Shown piece by piece: positions 15,994 to 23,640 of a DNA stretch of 26,621 nt. Source of the stretch: JAUVKT01 sp036350795 (GTDB lineage: Bacteria; Bacteroidota; Bacteroidia; Bacteroidales; VadinHA17); contig JAZBNV010000013.1 in assembly GCA_036350795.1 (NCBI GenBank), positions 1 to 26,621 of the forward strand. The letters run 5' to 3'. A program made the translations under genes and the position numbers. Each line of letters opens with the position of its first letter. The stretch's first letter is position 1. Below the pieces are notes generated by a model that saw only the letters and a list, made by a program, of their open reading frames with translations, did no database searches and had not been told where the DNA came from.

Positions 15994-17226
15994 ATGGCAT
16001 TAAACTATATCTGGATAGCGTTTTTTCTGATTGCTTTCATATTTGCACTTGCCCAACTTATTTTTACAGGAAATACCCAGGTATTCTCTGATATTGTTAA
16101 TGCCACTTTTTCAAATGCAAAAACCGGTTTTGAGATATCGCTTGGGCTTACAGGTGTGCTTACTCTCTGGCTGGGATTGATGAAAATAGGTGAGAGGGGA
16201 GGCGTGGTTAAGATACTGTCGAGGGTAGTGGGACCATTCTTCAGGAAGTTATTCCCCGAACTGCCTGCCGGCCATCCGGCCTATGGCTCCATAATGCTGA
16301 ACCTGGCTGCAAACATGCTCGGACTGGATAATGCTGCAACACCTATGGGCCTTAAGGCTATGAAGGAGATGCAGACTGCCAACAAGGATAAAGATAAAGC
16401 CTCCAACGCCCAGATAATGTTCCTGGTGCTGAATACCTCGGGCCTGACTATAATTCCCATAAGTGTAATGGTCTACAGGGCACAGCTTGGTGCAGTAAAT
16501 CCTGCCGATATCTTTATTCCCATACTGCTTGCCACTTTCTTTTCAACCCTTGCAGGTCTGATTTCTGTTGCCATAGCCCAAAAGATAAACCTGCTTAACA
16601 GGGTTGTGCTGCTCTACCTGGGTGGTATGACAGCAATAATTATTGGCATAATCTGGTATTTCAGCAGCCTGCCACGCGAACAGATAGCAGACATATCAAC
16701 CTTTGCAGCAAGCTTTATACTCTTTTCTCTTATAGTCTCATTTATTGTTCTGGCACTTATCAGGAAGGTAAATGTTTATGAGAGCTTTATAGAAGGAGCA
16801 AAGGAGGGCTTTGGAATTGCTATAAAGATTATCCCTTTCCTGGTTGCAATACTGGTTGCAATAGGAGTATTCAGGGCTTCAGGCGCTTTCGATCTTATTA
16901 TTGAAGGTCTCAGGAAGTTTTTTGTTTTCCTCGGAGTTGATACAGGTTTTGTGGATGCTCTTCCAACAGCCCTGATGAAGCCTCTCAGCGGATCCGGGGC
17001 CAGGGGAATGATGGTAGAGGCCATGACCATCTTCGGTGCAGATTCCTTTACAGGTAAACTTGCATCTACTTTCCAGGGTACCACCGATACAACTTTTTAT
17101 ATTATTGCTGTTTACTTTGGTTCGGTAGGGATAAAGAATACAAGATACGCAGTTACCTGTGGACTTATTGCCGACCTTGCAGGTATTATTGCCGCTGTTT
17201 TTATTGCCTACCTCTTTTTTGCCTGA
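15994..17226 (+). CDS. Fused SpmA/SpmB nucleoside-recognition (Gate) membrane protein
   Basis: A 410-residue polytopic inner-membrane protein joining the two halves that are separate SpmA and SpmB in spore formers. The first Gate-type segment lies around residues 45-130 (IGERGGVVKILSRVVGPFF, LNLAANMLGLDNAATPMGLKAM). The second lies around 270-390 (GFGIAIKIIPFLVAILVAIG, LPTALMKPLSGSGARGMM, TFQGTTDTTFYI). Such fused proteins are common in non-sporulating Bacteroidota, where their transported substrate is not established. Here the gene is in the same run as glycan-degrading genes, 14 bases after the fucosidase, possibly only by co-transcription. A sporulation role can be excluded by taxonomic context rather than by the sequence. 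Confidence 0.88.
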   Translation: MALNYIWIAFFLIAFIFALAQLIFTGNTQVFSDIVNATFSNAKTGFEISLGLTGVLTLWLGLMKIGERGGVVKILSRVVGPFFRKLFPELPAGHPAYGSIMLNLAANMLGLDNAATPMGLKAMKEMQTANKDKDKASNAQIMFLVLNTSGLTIIPISVMVYRAQLGAVNPADIFIPILLATFFSTLAGLISVAIAQKINLLNRVVLLYLGGMTAIIIGIIWYFSSLPREQIADISTFAASFILFSLIVSFIVLALIRKVNVYESFIEGAKEGFGIAIKIIPFLVAILVAIGVFRASGAFDLIIEGLRKFFVFLGVDTGFVDALPTALMKPLSGSGARGMMVEAMTIFGADSFTGKLASTFQGTTDTTFYIIAVYFGSVGIKNTRYAVTCGLIADLAGIIAAVFIAYLFFA

Positions 17227-17298
17227 TCAGAGACCCTTGTTCCTTAGCCTATGTTCCAGACTATAAGATACTGATTCTCAATCTAAAACCGCATACCC

Positions 17299-18204
17299 TT
17301 GATAAGCTACAGAAACATATCATCCATGGGCACACGACTCGACCTGGTAATGATTGATACAGATGATAGTAAGGCCGATTCAATTATGGGTTCAATATCA
17401 AACATCCTTGCTGACCTGGTTGGGATGCTGAGTATTTTTGAGTACGATTCAGAATTGTCGGTAGTTAACAGGGGAGCAGCTGAAAAGGAGATTGTGGTAA
17501 GCGAAAAGTTATTCTCAATACTTACTTACTGCAAGGAGCTATTTGATATTACAGGCGGTGTGTTTGATATAAGCAGTACCCGCCTCACCACTTTATGGAG
17601 AGAAAATCCTGATCCGTCTGAAAAAGATATTCAGTGGATCTGCGATCGTACCGGTATGGATAAGGTTTACCTTAATTCATCTTCCAGGTCTGTGAGCTTC
17701 GAAAATCCTGTCCTGATGCTTGATTCGGGTGCTTTTGGAAAGGGAATTGCACTGCGCGAAATCAGAGATCTCCTGCTAAAAGAAGGTGTCAGTAATGCCC
17801 TGGTGAGCTTTGGCGAGAGTTCGGTGGCAGGCCTCGGCACCCATCCTCATGGACCGTACTGGCCGGTAGGACTGAGTTCTTTATTCGACCCTCGGAACTA
17901 TGTGAGGGTATTTGAAATAAAGGATAGTACCCTCTCTACTTCAGGAAGCGGCTTTCTTACCTCAGCAGGTGGGTTTGAGTCTTACCGCAATATTATCAAT
18001 CCTAAAACAGGGATGCCACTCCTTGAACCTGCTACGGTAAGTGTTATGTGCGAAGATCCTTTCCTGGCCGAGATCCTGTCAACAGCCCTGCTTATAGATA
18101 GCGGTCTTGCCGGGCAACTCAGGCAGCGCTATCCGGGTGTTGAAGCAGCAAGAGTATATTATGATGTTGCTAAACAGCCCCTGGTCAGTGAATTATTTGC
18201 CTGA
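17299..18204 (+). CDS. ApbE-like FAD:protein FMN transferase, no signal peptide
   Basis: A 301-residue ApbE-family protein. The best start is the TTG at 17299, because residues YRNISSMGTRLDLVM align with the family's N-terminal 'MGTRF'-type motif; the first ATG (17326) would cut that strand, and a stop codon lies four codons further upstream. ApbE enzymes attach FMN to exported flavoproteins and normally carry a signal peptide or lipobox; none exists here. The motif SGAFGKGIALREIRDLL matches the usual GGIAKGYA-type helix. Other positions deviate: SFGESS in place of LGGD and NIINPKTG in place of H-[IL]-[LI]-DP-TG. It may be a cytoplasmic or altered-activity paralogue. A 72-base gap separates it from SpmA/SpmB and holds nothing I can identify. 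Confidence 0.78.
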   Translation: MISYRNISSMGTRLDLVMIDTDDSKADSIMGSISNILADLVGMLSIFEYDSELSVVNRGAAEKEIVVSEKLFSILTYCKELFDITGGVFDISSTRLTTLWRENPDPSEKDIQWICDRTGMDKVYLNSSSRSVSFENPVLMLDSGAFGKGIALREIRDLLLKEGVSNALVSFGESSVAGLGTHPHGPYWPVGLSSLFDPRNYVRVFEIKDSTLSTSGSGFLTSAGGFESYRNIINPKTGMPLLEPATVSVMCEDPFLAEILSTALLIDSGLAGQLRQRYPGVEAARVYYDVAKQPLVSELFA

Positions 18205-18208
18205 TTCA

Positions 18209-18240
18209 TTTGTATGAGCTCTCTAAAAGTGTTACTTTTT
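18209..18240 (+). promoter_or_regulatory. Candidate Bacteroidota promoter before block B
   Basis: TTTG (18209-18212), a 20-base spacer and TACTTTTT (18233-18240) match the Bacteroidota -33/-7 pattern (TTTG, 19-21, TAnnTTTG) with one mismatch in the -7 box. It lies in the 93-base gap before the second oxidoreductase, leaving roughly a 50-base leader. It would make 18298-22475 a separate transcription unit. Confidence 0.4.
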
Positions 18241-18297
18241 CGGTGCTTTAAACCAGTATAGAACAAAAGTAGAAATCATTTATAAAACAGGGATAGA

Positions 18298-19554
18298 ATG
18301 AACAATAAACAGTCGAGAAGGGAATTCCTTTTAAAAGCATCTGCCGCAACGGGAGGTTTATTCCTTGGATCTCACTTTCCTGACTTAAAAGCAATGGCCC
18401 TGCAGGGAAATGCTGCCTCAGATAAGGTGAGGCTGGGTATTATCGGAGTAGGGTCAAGGGGAAGCTATCTTTTCAGGCATATTAACCAGGTTCCCGGGGT
18501 TGAGGTTGTTGCAGTTTGCGACGATTATAATGTTGCAGCCGAAGCGGGAGTTAAATTAAGCGGGGGTAAGGCTCAATCTTTTTCTGACTACAGGAAGCTG
18601 CTTGAAAAGAAAGATATGGATGCCGTAGTGATAGCAACACCCCTGTTCCTGCACGCTGAAATGGCAATAGATGCCCTTAAGGCAGGGAAACATGTTTTCT
18701 GTGAAAAGGCAATGGCTAAAACCCCCGGCGAATGCCATGATATGTACATGTCTCAGCAGGAAACAGGAAAAATACTGCTGATTGGTCACCAGCGAATGTT
18801 TAATCCAAGGTACCTCAGGGCCTTTGAGCTTATAAAGAATGGTCATATAGGAGATGTTACGCAGATAAGGGCATACTGGCACCGCAACAACGACTGGAGG
18901 CGAAAAGTACCCGAAACACTTAGCGAACGAAAATACAACTGGAGGCTCTACTGGGATTACTCCGAAGGCCTGATGACCGAGCTTGGCAGTCACCAGATAC
19001 AGGTTGCCAATTATATAAAGAACGATTTCCCCAGGAAAATTGCTGGCACGGGCAGTATTAATTACTGGCACGACGGAAGGGAAGTATTTGATAATGTTAA
19101 CCTGGTATATGAGTATGCCGACGGGTCAACGCTGATCTACGATTCAATGATTTCGAATGCACACTACGGGCTCGAGGAACAAATAATGGGACCCAGAGGC
19201 ACTATGGAGCTTGAAGCAGGCAGGATGTATTCAGAAAACCCGCCCCCTGCCCCCGGAATTCTACAGCTGGTAAACAATATTGAGCACGCGGTATTTGATC
19301 CACTGCCCCTGGGCGGGAAAAGCTGGATCCCCGAAACTGCCTCAGGAACAAAGGGTGATTATATTTATGAGGTAGACCTGGAGGACGATGGCAGTCACCT
19401 TGAGATGGAGGGTTTTGTACAGATGGTAAGGGAAAACAGACACGACAACAGGCTGCTGAAAGAGGCATATTATGCTGCCATTGCTTCGTTGCTCGGAAAC
19501 GAGGCCATTAAAAAAGGTGAAATGTTGCACTGGCCCACGGAATTTATCCTTTAA
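18298..19554 (+). CDS. Tat-exported Gfo/Idh/MocA sugar oxidoreductase (2)
   Basis: A 418-residue protein with a Tat signal (SRREFLLKASAATGGLFLG, 6-24), Rossmann motif GVGSRG (50-55), IATPLFLHAEMA and the catalytic-lysine segment CEKA (135-138), where the usual proline after EK is alanine. GLMTELGSHQIQ is the conserved histidine-bearing segment of the second domain. It should act in the periplasm on a sugar or glycoside with tightly held NAD(P). It is only distantly similar to the oxidoreductases at 9844 and 21138, so the three probably differ in substrate or direction. The 78-residue membrane-protein gene begins 13 bases later. Confidence 0.87.
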   Translation: MNNKQSRREFLLKASAATGGLFLGSHFPDLKAMALQGNAASDKVRLGIIGVGSRGSYLFRHINQVPGVEVVAVCDDYNVAAEAGVKLSGGKAQSFSDYRKLLEKKDMDAVVIATPLFLHAEMAIDALKAGKHVFCEKAMAKTPGECHDMYMSQQETGKILLIGHQRMFNPRYLRAFELIKNGHIGDVTQIRAYWHRNNDWRRKVPETLSERKYNWRLYWDYSEGLMTELGSHQIQVANYIKNDFPRKIAGTGSINYWHDGREVFDNVNLVYEYADGSTLIYDSMISNAHYGLEEQIMGPRGTMELEAGRMYSENPPPAPGILQLVNNIEHAVFDPLPLGGKSWIPETASGTKGDYIYEVDLEDDGSHLEMEGFVQMVRENRHDNRLLKEAYYAAIASLLGNEAIKKGEMLHWPTEFIL

Positions 19555-19567
19555 ATATCTACTGCTT

Positions 19568-19804
19568 ATGAAAGACATTACAATTAAAGCAAAAACTATC
19601 AGGCGTGAGCTCTATTTCCTCTTGCTGAGTTTCGGACTTGCGTTTATTTTGAATATTGTGGGTATTGCAAAGCATGGTACACAATGGATAGAATTAATTA
19701 CCCAGATACATGTGGTGCTGATCCTTACTTTCGTGATTTATATCCTGTTGTGGTTTGTGCGACTGCTTGCAATGCTGGTTTTAAGACCATTCAGAAAAAA
19801 ATAA
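19568..19804 (+). CDS. Small two-helix membrane protein of unknown function
   Basis: A 78-residue protein starting at the ATG 19568; an upstream in-frame ATG lies inside the preceding gene and gives no plausible N-terminus. Two hydrophobic segments (about residues 14-30, LYFLLLSFGLAFILNIV, and 42-68) are framed by basic ends (IKAKTIRRE and RPFRKK), consistent with a hairpin with both termini in the cytoplasm. No family is recognised. It is wedged between oxidoreductase 2 and the DUF1080 lipoprotein with gaps of 13 and 8 bases, so it is likely co-expressed with them and may anchor or assist these exported enzymes; this is inference. Confidence 0.75.
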   Translation: MKDITIKAKTIRRELYFLLLSFGLAFILNIVGIAKHGTQWIELITQIHVVLILTFVIYILLWFVRLLAMLVLRPFRKK

Positions 19805-19812
19805 ACATCACT

Positions 19813-21135
19813 ATGAAAAAAATATTTCTACTAACAGCAATAATATTAATACTCTTTGTATCGTGTACCGGTGAAAAAGAACCCTGGCGCGACCTGGTTG
19901 ATGATAAGCTTGAGATGTGGGAACAGCTGAACGGCACCGCTGAATATAGCGTTGTTGATGGCGCAATAGTAGGTAAGACTGTACTTTCTTCACCAAATTC
20001 GTTCCTGTGTACCAGGGAGAAATTTTCAGACTTTATCCTTGAGTTTGATGTGCTGGTAGACCCGGTAATGAACTCGGGGGTTCAGATAAGAAGCGAAAGC
20101 CTTGAGAACTATAACAATGGCCGTGTACATGGCTACCAGGTAGAGATCGATCCCGAACCCAGAGCCTGGTCGGGAGGTATTTATGATGAGGCCAGGAGAT
20201 TATGGCTGTACCCGCTCGATCGTAACCCGGAGGGCAGGAAGGCTTTTATCAATAATCAGTATAACCACTTCAGGGTTGAAGCAATAGGCAACAGTATTCG
20301 TACCTGGGTTAATAATATCCCATGTGCCGACCTGGTTGATGATATGACCCCCGAAGGCTTTATTGCCCTGCAGGTTCATGGCATTGGTAACGACCAGTCA
20401 AAAATCGCTAAGGAAGTGATATGGAAGAATATCAGGATTCTTACAGAGGATGCACAGAAATATGCAACACCATGGGACAATATTATCCCCCAGAACAGCT
20501 ACCTGGTAAACAGGCTTTCTGAGCTGGAGGCTAAGGAGGGCTGGCAACTGCTCTGGGATGGTCAGTCCTATGATAAGTGGCGGGCAATAAATGGCGACAC
20601 TTTTCCAGCCGGGGGATGGACAGGGCTAAATGGTGAACTGCGCCTTGAGGGAAGCGGTGGTAATATTGTTACAAGGGATAAATTCACCGACTTTGAACTT
20701 ATCCTTGATTTTAAATATGAAAAAGGTGGTAACAGCGGGATTAAGTACTTTGTAAACGGTGATCCGGCAGCTGGTGAAGGATGGGACCTGGGTTGCGAAT
20801 ACCAGATTATTGACAGCAATAACCCTGATAATCTTTTGGAATCACACAGGATTGCAGGTTTGTACGACCTGCTTGCCCCGGTATCACCACGGGACAACGG
20901 TGCAGGCACCTGGAACCGTGCACGCATCGTGGTAAGGGGAGATAGTGTTGAGCACTGGCTAAATAACCAGCTTACAGTTAAATACCTAAGGCGTAATGAT
21001 GAGTGGAGGAACATGGTAGAAGGATCAAAATATAAAGGCATTACAGGTTTTGGCGAGGCCGACTCTGGCAGGATAATGCTCCAGGATCATGGTCACCCGG
21101 TATCATTCAGAACAATTAAAATCAGAGAACTCTAA
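19813..21135 (+). CDS. Lipoprotein with two DUF1080 (3-keto-glycoside lyase/hydrolase-like) domains
   Basis: A 440-residue exported protein. The ATG at 19813 gives a lipoprotein signal ending in FVSC (C18); the longer open frame from 19684 overlaps the previous gene and is not credible. Domain 1 covers about 25-215 (DFILEFDVLVDPVMNSGVQI ... VHGYQVEID ... FIALQVHG ... WKNIRIL). Domain 2 covers about 240-440 (GWQLLWDGQSYDKWRA ... FELILDFKYEKGGNSGIKYF ... CEYQIIDS ... GRIMLQDHGHPVSFRTIKIREL). Both are the LamG-like DUF1080 fold, associated in Bacteroides with cleavage of 3-keto-glycosides produced by Gfo/Idh/MocA oxidoreductases. It lies directly between two such oxidoreductase genes, ending 2 bases before the next start. 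Confidence 0.88.
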   Translation: MKKIFLLTAIILILFVSCTGEKEPWRDLVDDKLEMWEQLNGTAEYSVVDGAIVGKTVLSSPNSFLCTREKFSDFILEFDVLVDPVMNSGVQIRSESLENYNNGRVHGYQVEIDPEPRAWSGGIYDEARRLWLYPLDRNPEGRKAFINNQYNHFRVEAIGNSIRTWVNNIPCADLVDDMTPEGFIALQVHGIGNDQSKIAKEVIWKNIRILTEDAQKYATPWDNIIPQNSYLVNRLSELEAKEGWQLLWDGQSYDKWRAINGDTFPAGGWTGLNGELRLEGSGGNIVTRDKFTDFELILDFKYEKGGNSGIKYFVNGDPAAGEGWDLGCEYQIIDSNNPDNLLESHRIAGLYDLLAPVSPRDNGAGTWNRARIVVRGDSVEHWLNNQLTVKYLRRNDEWRNMVEGSKYKGITGFGEADSGRIMLQDHGHPVSFRTIKIREL

Positions 21136-21137
21136 AT

Positions 21138-22475
21138 ATGAAAAACACCAGGAGAGATTTTGTAAAAAAAGCCACCCTGGGAGCAGCAGGGCTGGCTATC
21201 GGAGGTGCAGGCTTCAGCGCAGGCAGCTACTCCAGGATAGTGGGATCTAACAGCAGGATAAACTTTGCTGCAGTTGGAACCAATGGTCGCGGACTGGCTA
21301 ATATCCAGGCAGTTCTGGCCTGTACCGGAACGGCAGTAACACATATCTGCGACGTAGACAGCCGTGCTCTTAAAAAAGGTATTGATCAGGTTAAGAACTT
21401 ATCAAATAGCGGGGCAGCTGGTATCGACGATTTCAGAAAACTTATTGAAAACAAAGATATTGATGCAGTAACAATCGCCACGCCCGATCACTGGCACGCA
21501 CCCATGGCAATAATGGCTGCAAAAGCCGGGAAACATGTTTACCTTGAAAAACCCTCAAGCCACAACCCGTGGGAGAACGAGATACTTGTGGAGGTGTACG
21601 AAAAAACAGGTAAAGTAATCCAGATGGGTAACCAGCAACGCTCGGCTCCTACAAGCATTGAAGCAGTTGAAAGGATAAGGAAAGGCGAAATTGGTAAACC
21701 CTACTTTGGGAAGGCCTGGTATGCCAATACCCGGGGACCTATCGGTATTGGGAAAACCGTACCTGTGCCGGGCTGGCTTAACTGGGACCTCTGGCAGGGA
21801 CCGGCTCCAAGAACTGCTTACCGCGATAATATTGTTCATTATAACTGGCACTGGTTCTGGAGGTGGGGAACAGGTGAACTACTGAATAATGCAACCCACG
21901 AGCTTGATGTGTGCCGCTGGGCTCTTGGTGTTGATTACCCTGATAAAGTATCTGCTTTCGGAGGAAGGATGCACCACGATGGAGACGATTGGGAATTCTA
22001 TGACACACAGGTGGTAAATTATCAGTATGGCGACGATAAGCTTATTACATGGGAGGGTAAGAGCTCTAACGGACTCCCTGATTATAATATGAGTCGTGGA
22101 TCACTGATACAGGGTACTGAAGGATCTTTTATACTTCACCGTAACGGATTCACACTTTATGATAATAATGGCGAAGTTGTTGAAGAGAAAAAGGAAAGCG
22201 GAAAATCCGAGACAACAGGCATAATGGGTTCCGGATCGCTCGATGTATTACATATGTATAATTTCCTTGAGGCAATAAGAAACAAGGGGAAATTACATTC
22301 GCCTGTAAATGACGGTGCTGTAAGCGTAAACCTCTGTCACCTGGGTAATATTTCCCAGAAGGTGGGACGCCAGCTGAACATCAACAGTTCTAACGGAAAG
22401 ATACTTAACGACAGTGAGGCAATGACTCTCTGGAAAAGAGATTACGAGAAAGGCTGGGAACCTGCAGCAATATAA
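21138..22475 (+). CDS. Tat-exported Gfo/Idh/MocA sugar oxidoreductase (3)
   Basis: A 445-residue oxidoreductase with a Tat signal (TRRDFVKKATLGAAGLAIGG, 4-23), a Rossmann loop GTNGRG (47-52), CDVD, IATPDHWHAPMA and the catalytic EKP (137-139). The C-terminal part has GTGELLNNATHELDVCRWALG and many tryptophans near the substrate pocket (NWHWFWRWG). Such proteins carry out sugar oxidation or reduction in the periplasm. Starting 2 bases after the DUF1080 lipoprotein, it is almost surely translated with it and probably supplies or removes a keto-sugar intermediate. No obvious terminator hairpin follows the stop; the 46-base gap before the next gene instead holds a -7-like box. Confidence 0.88.
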   Translation: MKNTRRDFVKKATLGAAGLAIGGAGFSAGSYSRIVGSNSRINFAAVGTNGRGLANIQAVLACTGTAVTHICDVDSRALKKGIDQVKNLSNSGAAGIDDFRKLIENKDIDAVTIATPDHWHAPMAIMAAKAGKHVYLEKPSSHNPWENEILVEVYEKTGKVIQMGNQQRSAPTSIEAVERIRKGEIGKPYFGKAWYANTRGPIGIGKTVPVPGWLNWDLWQGPAPRTAYRDNIVHYNWHWFWRWGTGELLNNATHELDVCRWALGVDYPDKVSAFGGRMHHDGDDWEFYDTQVVNYQYGDDKLITWEGKSSNGLPDYNMSRGSLIQGTEGSFILHRNGFTLYDNNGEVVEEKKESGKSETTGIMGSGSLDVLHMYNFLEAIRNKGKLHSPVNDGAVSVNLCHLGNISQKVGRQLNINSSNGKILNDSEAMTLWKRDYEKGWEPAAI

Positions 22476-22486
22476 AAATCTTTCCT

Positions 22487-22494
22487 TATCTTTG
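22487..22494 (+). promoter_or_regulatory. Perfect -7 box (TATCTTTG) before the polysaccharide genes
   Basis: TATCTTTG matches the Bacteroidota -7 consensus TAnnTTTG exactly, 12 bases after the oxidoreductase 3 stop. I see no TTTG at the expected -33 distance. Transcription from it would start near 22500, downstream of the TTG at 22492, supporting translation from the ATG at 22522. Confidence 0.45.
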
Positions 22495-22521
22495 GTTATT
22501 AACCCAGTTTTTGACCGGAGA

Positions 22522-23610
22522 ATGTCGTTAATCTCAGACCTGTTGGAGCTAAATATGCCACTTGCACTGCATGTAGTTCTCGCAGTATTGTTTCCTGCCC
22601 TTATTTGTATACTGGCTATTCCTGCAACAGTAAGGCTGGCGAAAGCCCGTGGACTGGTTGCAAAGCCAAACGGCAGAACTGCTCATGAAGGCCCTGTTCC
22701 AAACCTGGGAGGAGTACCGGTATTCGCAGCTATTATACTGACACTTTTATTACTTGGCGATCCGGCTGTTCTATTCAACTACCGTTTTGTGCTTGCATCA
22801 TTAACACTCCTGTTTTTCCTTGGTGTGAAAGACGATTTTTATCCCCTTGTTGCTGTTAAGAAGTTTATCGGGCAGCTTATAGTGGCGTGTATTGTTGTAG
22901 TTGCAGGCGATGTACGCATAAGTAATTTCCAGGGCTTATTCGGGATAAACGAGGTATCTTATCTTGTAAGCATTCTTGTTTCCATTCTTGTACTGATTAC
23001 CCTTGTAAACAGTTTTAATTTAATTGACGGTGTTGATGGCCTTGCTTCAGGATCAGGCATAATATCCTCGCTCTTCTTTGGTATATGGTTTTTCAGGGAA
23101 GGATTATCAGGCGAAACAATAATTGCATTTACGCTGCTTGGATCGCTGCTGGTATTTTATGCATTTAATATGTTTGGGAGGAGGTATAAAATATTCCTGG
23201 GAGATTCAGGAGCTATGATAATTGGTTTAATTGTAGCCATACTGGCAATAGAATTTAACGAAGCCCATTTAGCTGCAGGAATCAGCTACCCTGTATGGTC
23301 GGCACCCGTATTTACCCTCTGCGTTCTGATTATTCCTTTTTTTGATATAACAAGAATTGTAATCTTACGAATAGCAGGCAGAAAGTCACCCTTTGCTCCC
23401 GATACTAACCATATCCATCATTATTTGCTGGAATTGTTTAAGTCACATCCAGGGGTTACCATCTTAATCTTATTTGTAAACCTCCTGTTTATTGCACTGG
23501 GCCTGGTTTTTAACCTGCTTCATATCGATATACACCTGGCACTGGCGATAATAGTATTAAGTTTAATATCTTTATCAATAATTCTCAGGCGTATAAGGAA
23601 GACGAAATAA
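22522..23610 (+). CDS. Polyprenyl-phosphate sugar-1-phosphate transferase (WecA/TagO/MraY-like GT4)
   Basis: A 362-residue polytopic membrane enzyme, counted from the ATG at 22522, that moves a sugar-1-phosphate from a UDP-sugar to undecaprenyl phosphate, the first step of surface polysaccharide assembly. Motifs are AHEGPVPNLGG (54-64), KDDF (103-106), the catalytic NSFNLIDGVDGL (163-174), FLGDSG (225-230) and the cytoplasmic HIHH (297-300). This set is that of WecA/TagO/WbpL-like enzymes rather than true MraY. A TTG at 22492 could extend the protein by ten residues but coincides with a -7 box. The Wzz-like gene follows after 30 bases. Confidence 0.92.
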   Translation: MSLISDLLELNMPLALHVVLAVLFPALICILAIPATVRLAKARGLVAKPNGRTAHEGPVPNLGGVPVFAAIILTLLLLGDPAVLFNYRFVLASLTLLFFLGVKDDFYPLVAVKKFIGQLIVACIVVVAGDVRISNFQGLFGINEVSYLVSILVSILVLITLVNSFNLIDGVDGLASGSGIISSLFFGIWFFREGLSGETIIAFTLLGSLLVFYAFNMFGRRYKIFLGDSGAMIIGLIVAILAIEFNEAHLAAGISYPVWSAPVFTLCVLIIPFFDITRIVILRIAGRKSPFAPDTNHIHHYLLELFKSHPGVTILILFVNLLFIALGLVFNLLHIDIHLALAIIVLSLISLSIILRRIRKTK

Positions 23611-23640
23611 GGAGGTTTCTTAGCCTGTAAATATTAAGTT

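Noticed and set aside
15994..17226. Sporulation locus
   Set aside because: Fused SpmA/SpmB proteins are widespread in non-sporulating Bacteroidota and no other sporulation gene is present.
19684..19812. 44-residue N-terminal extension of the DUF1080 lipoprotein
   Set aside because: It overlaps the small membrane-protein gene in another frame and would bury the lipoprotein signal.
8269..22475. Canonical SusC/SusD polysaccharide utilisation locus
   Set aside because: No TonB-dependent receptor, SusD-like lipoprotein, hybrid two-component system or ECF sigma/anti-sigma pair is in the window.
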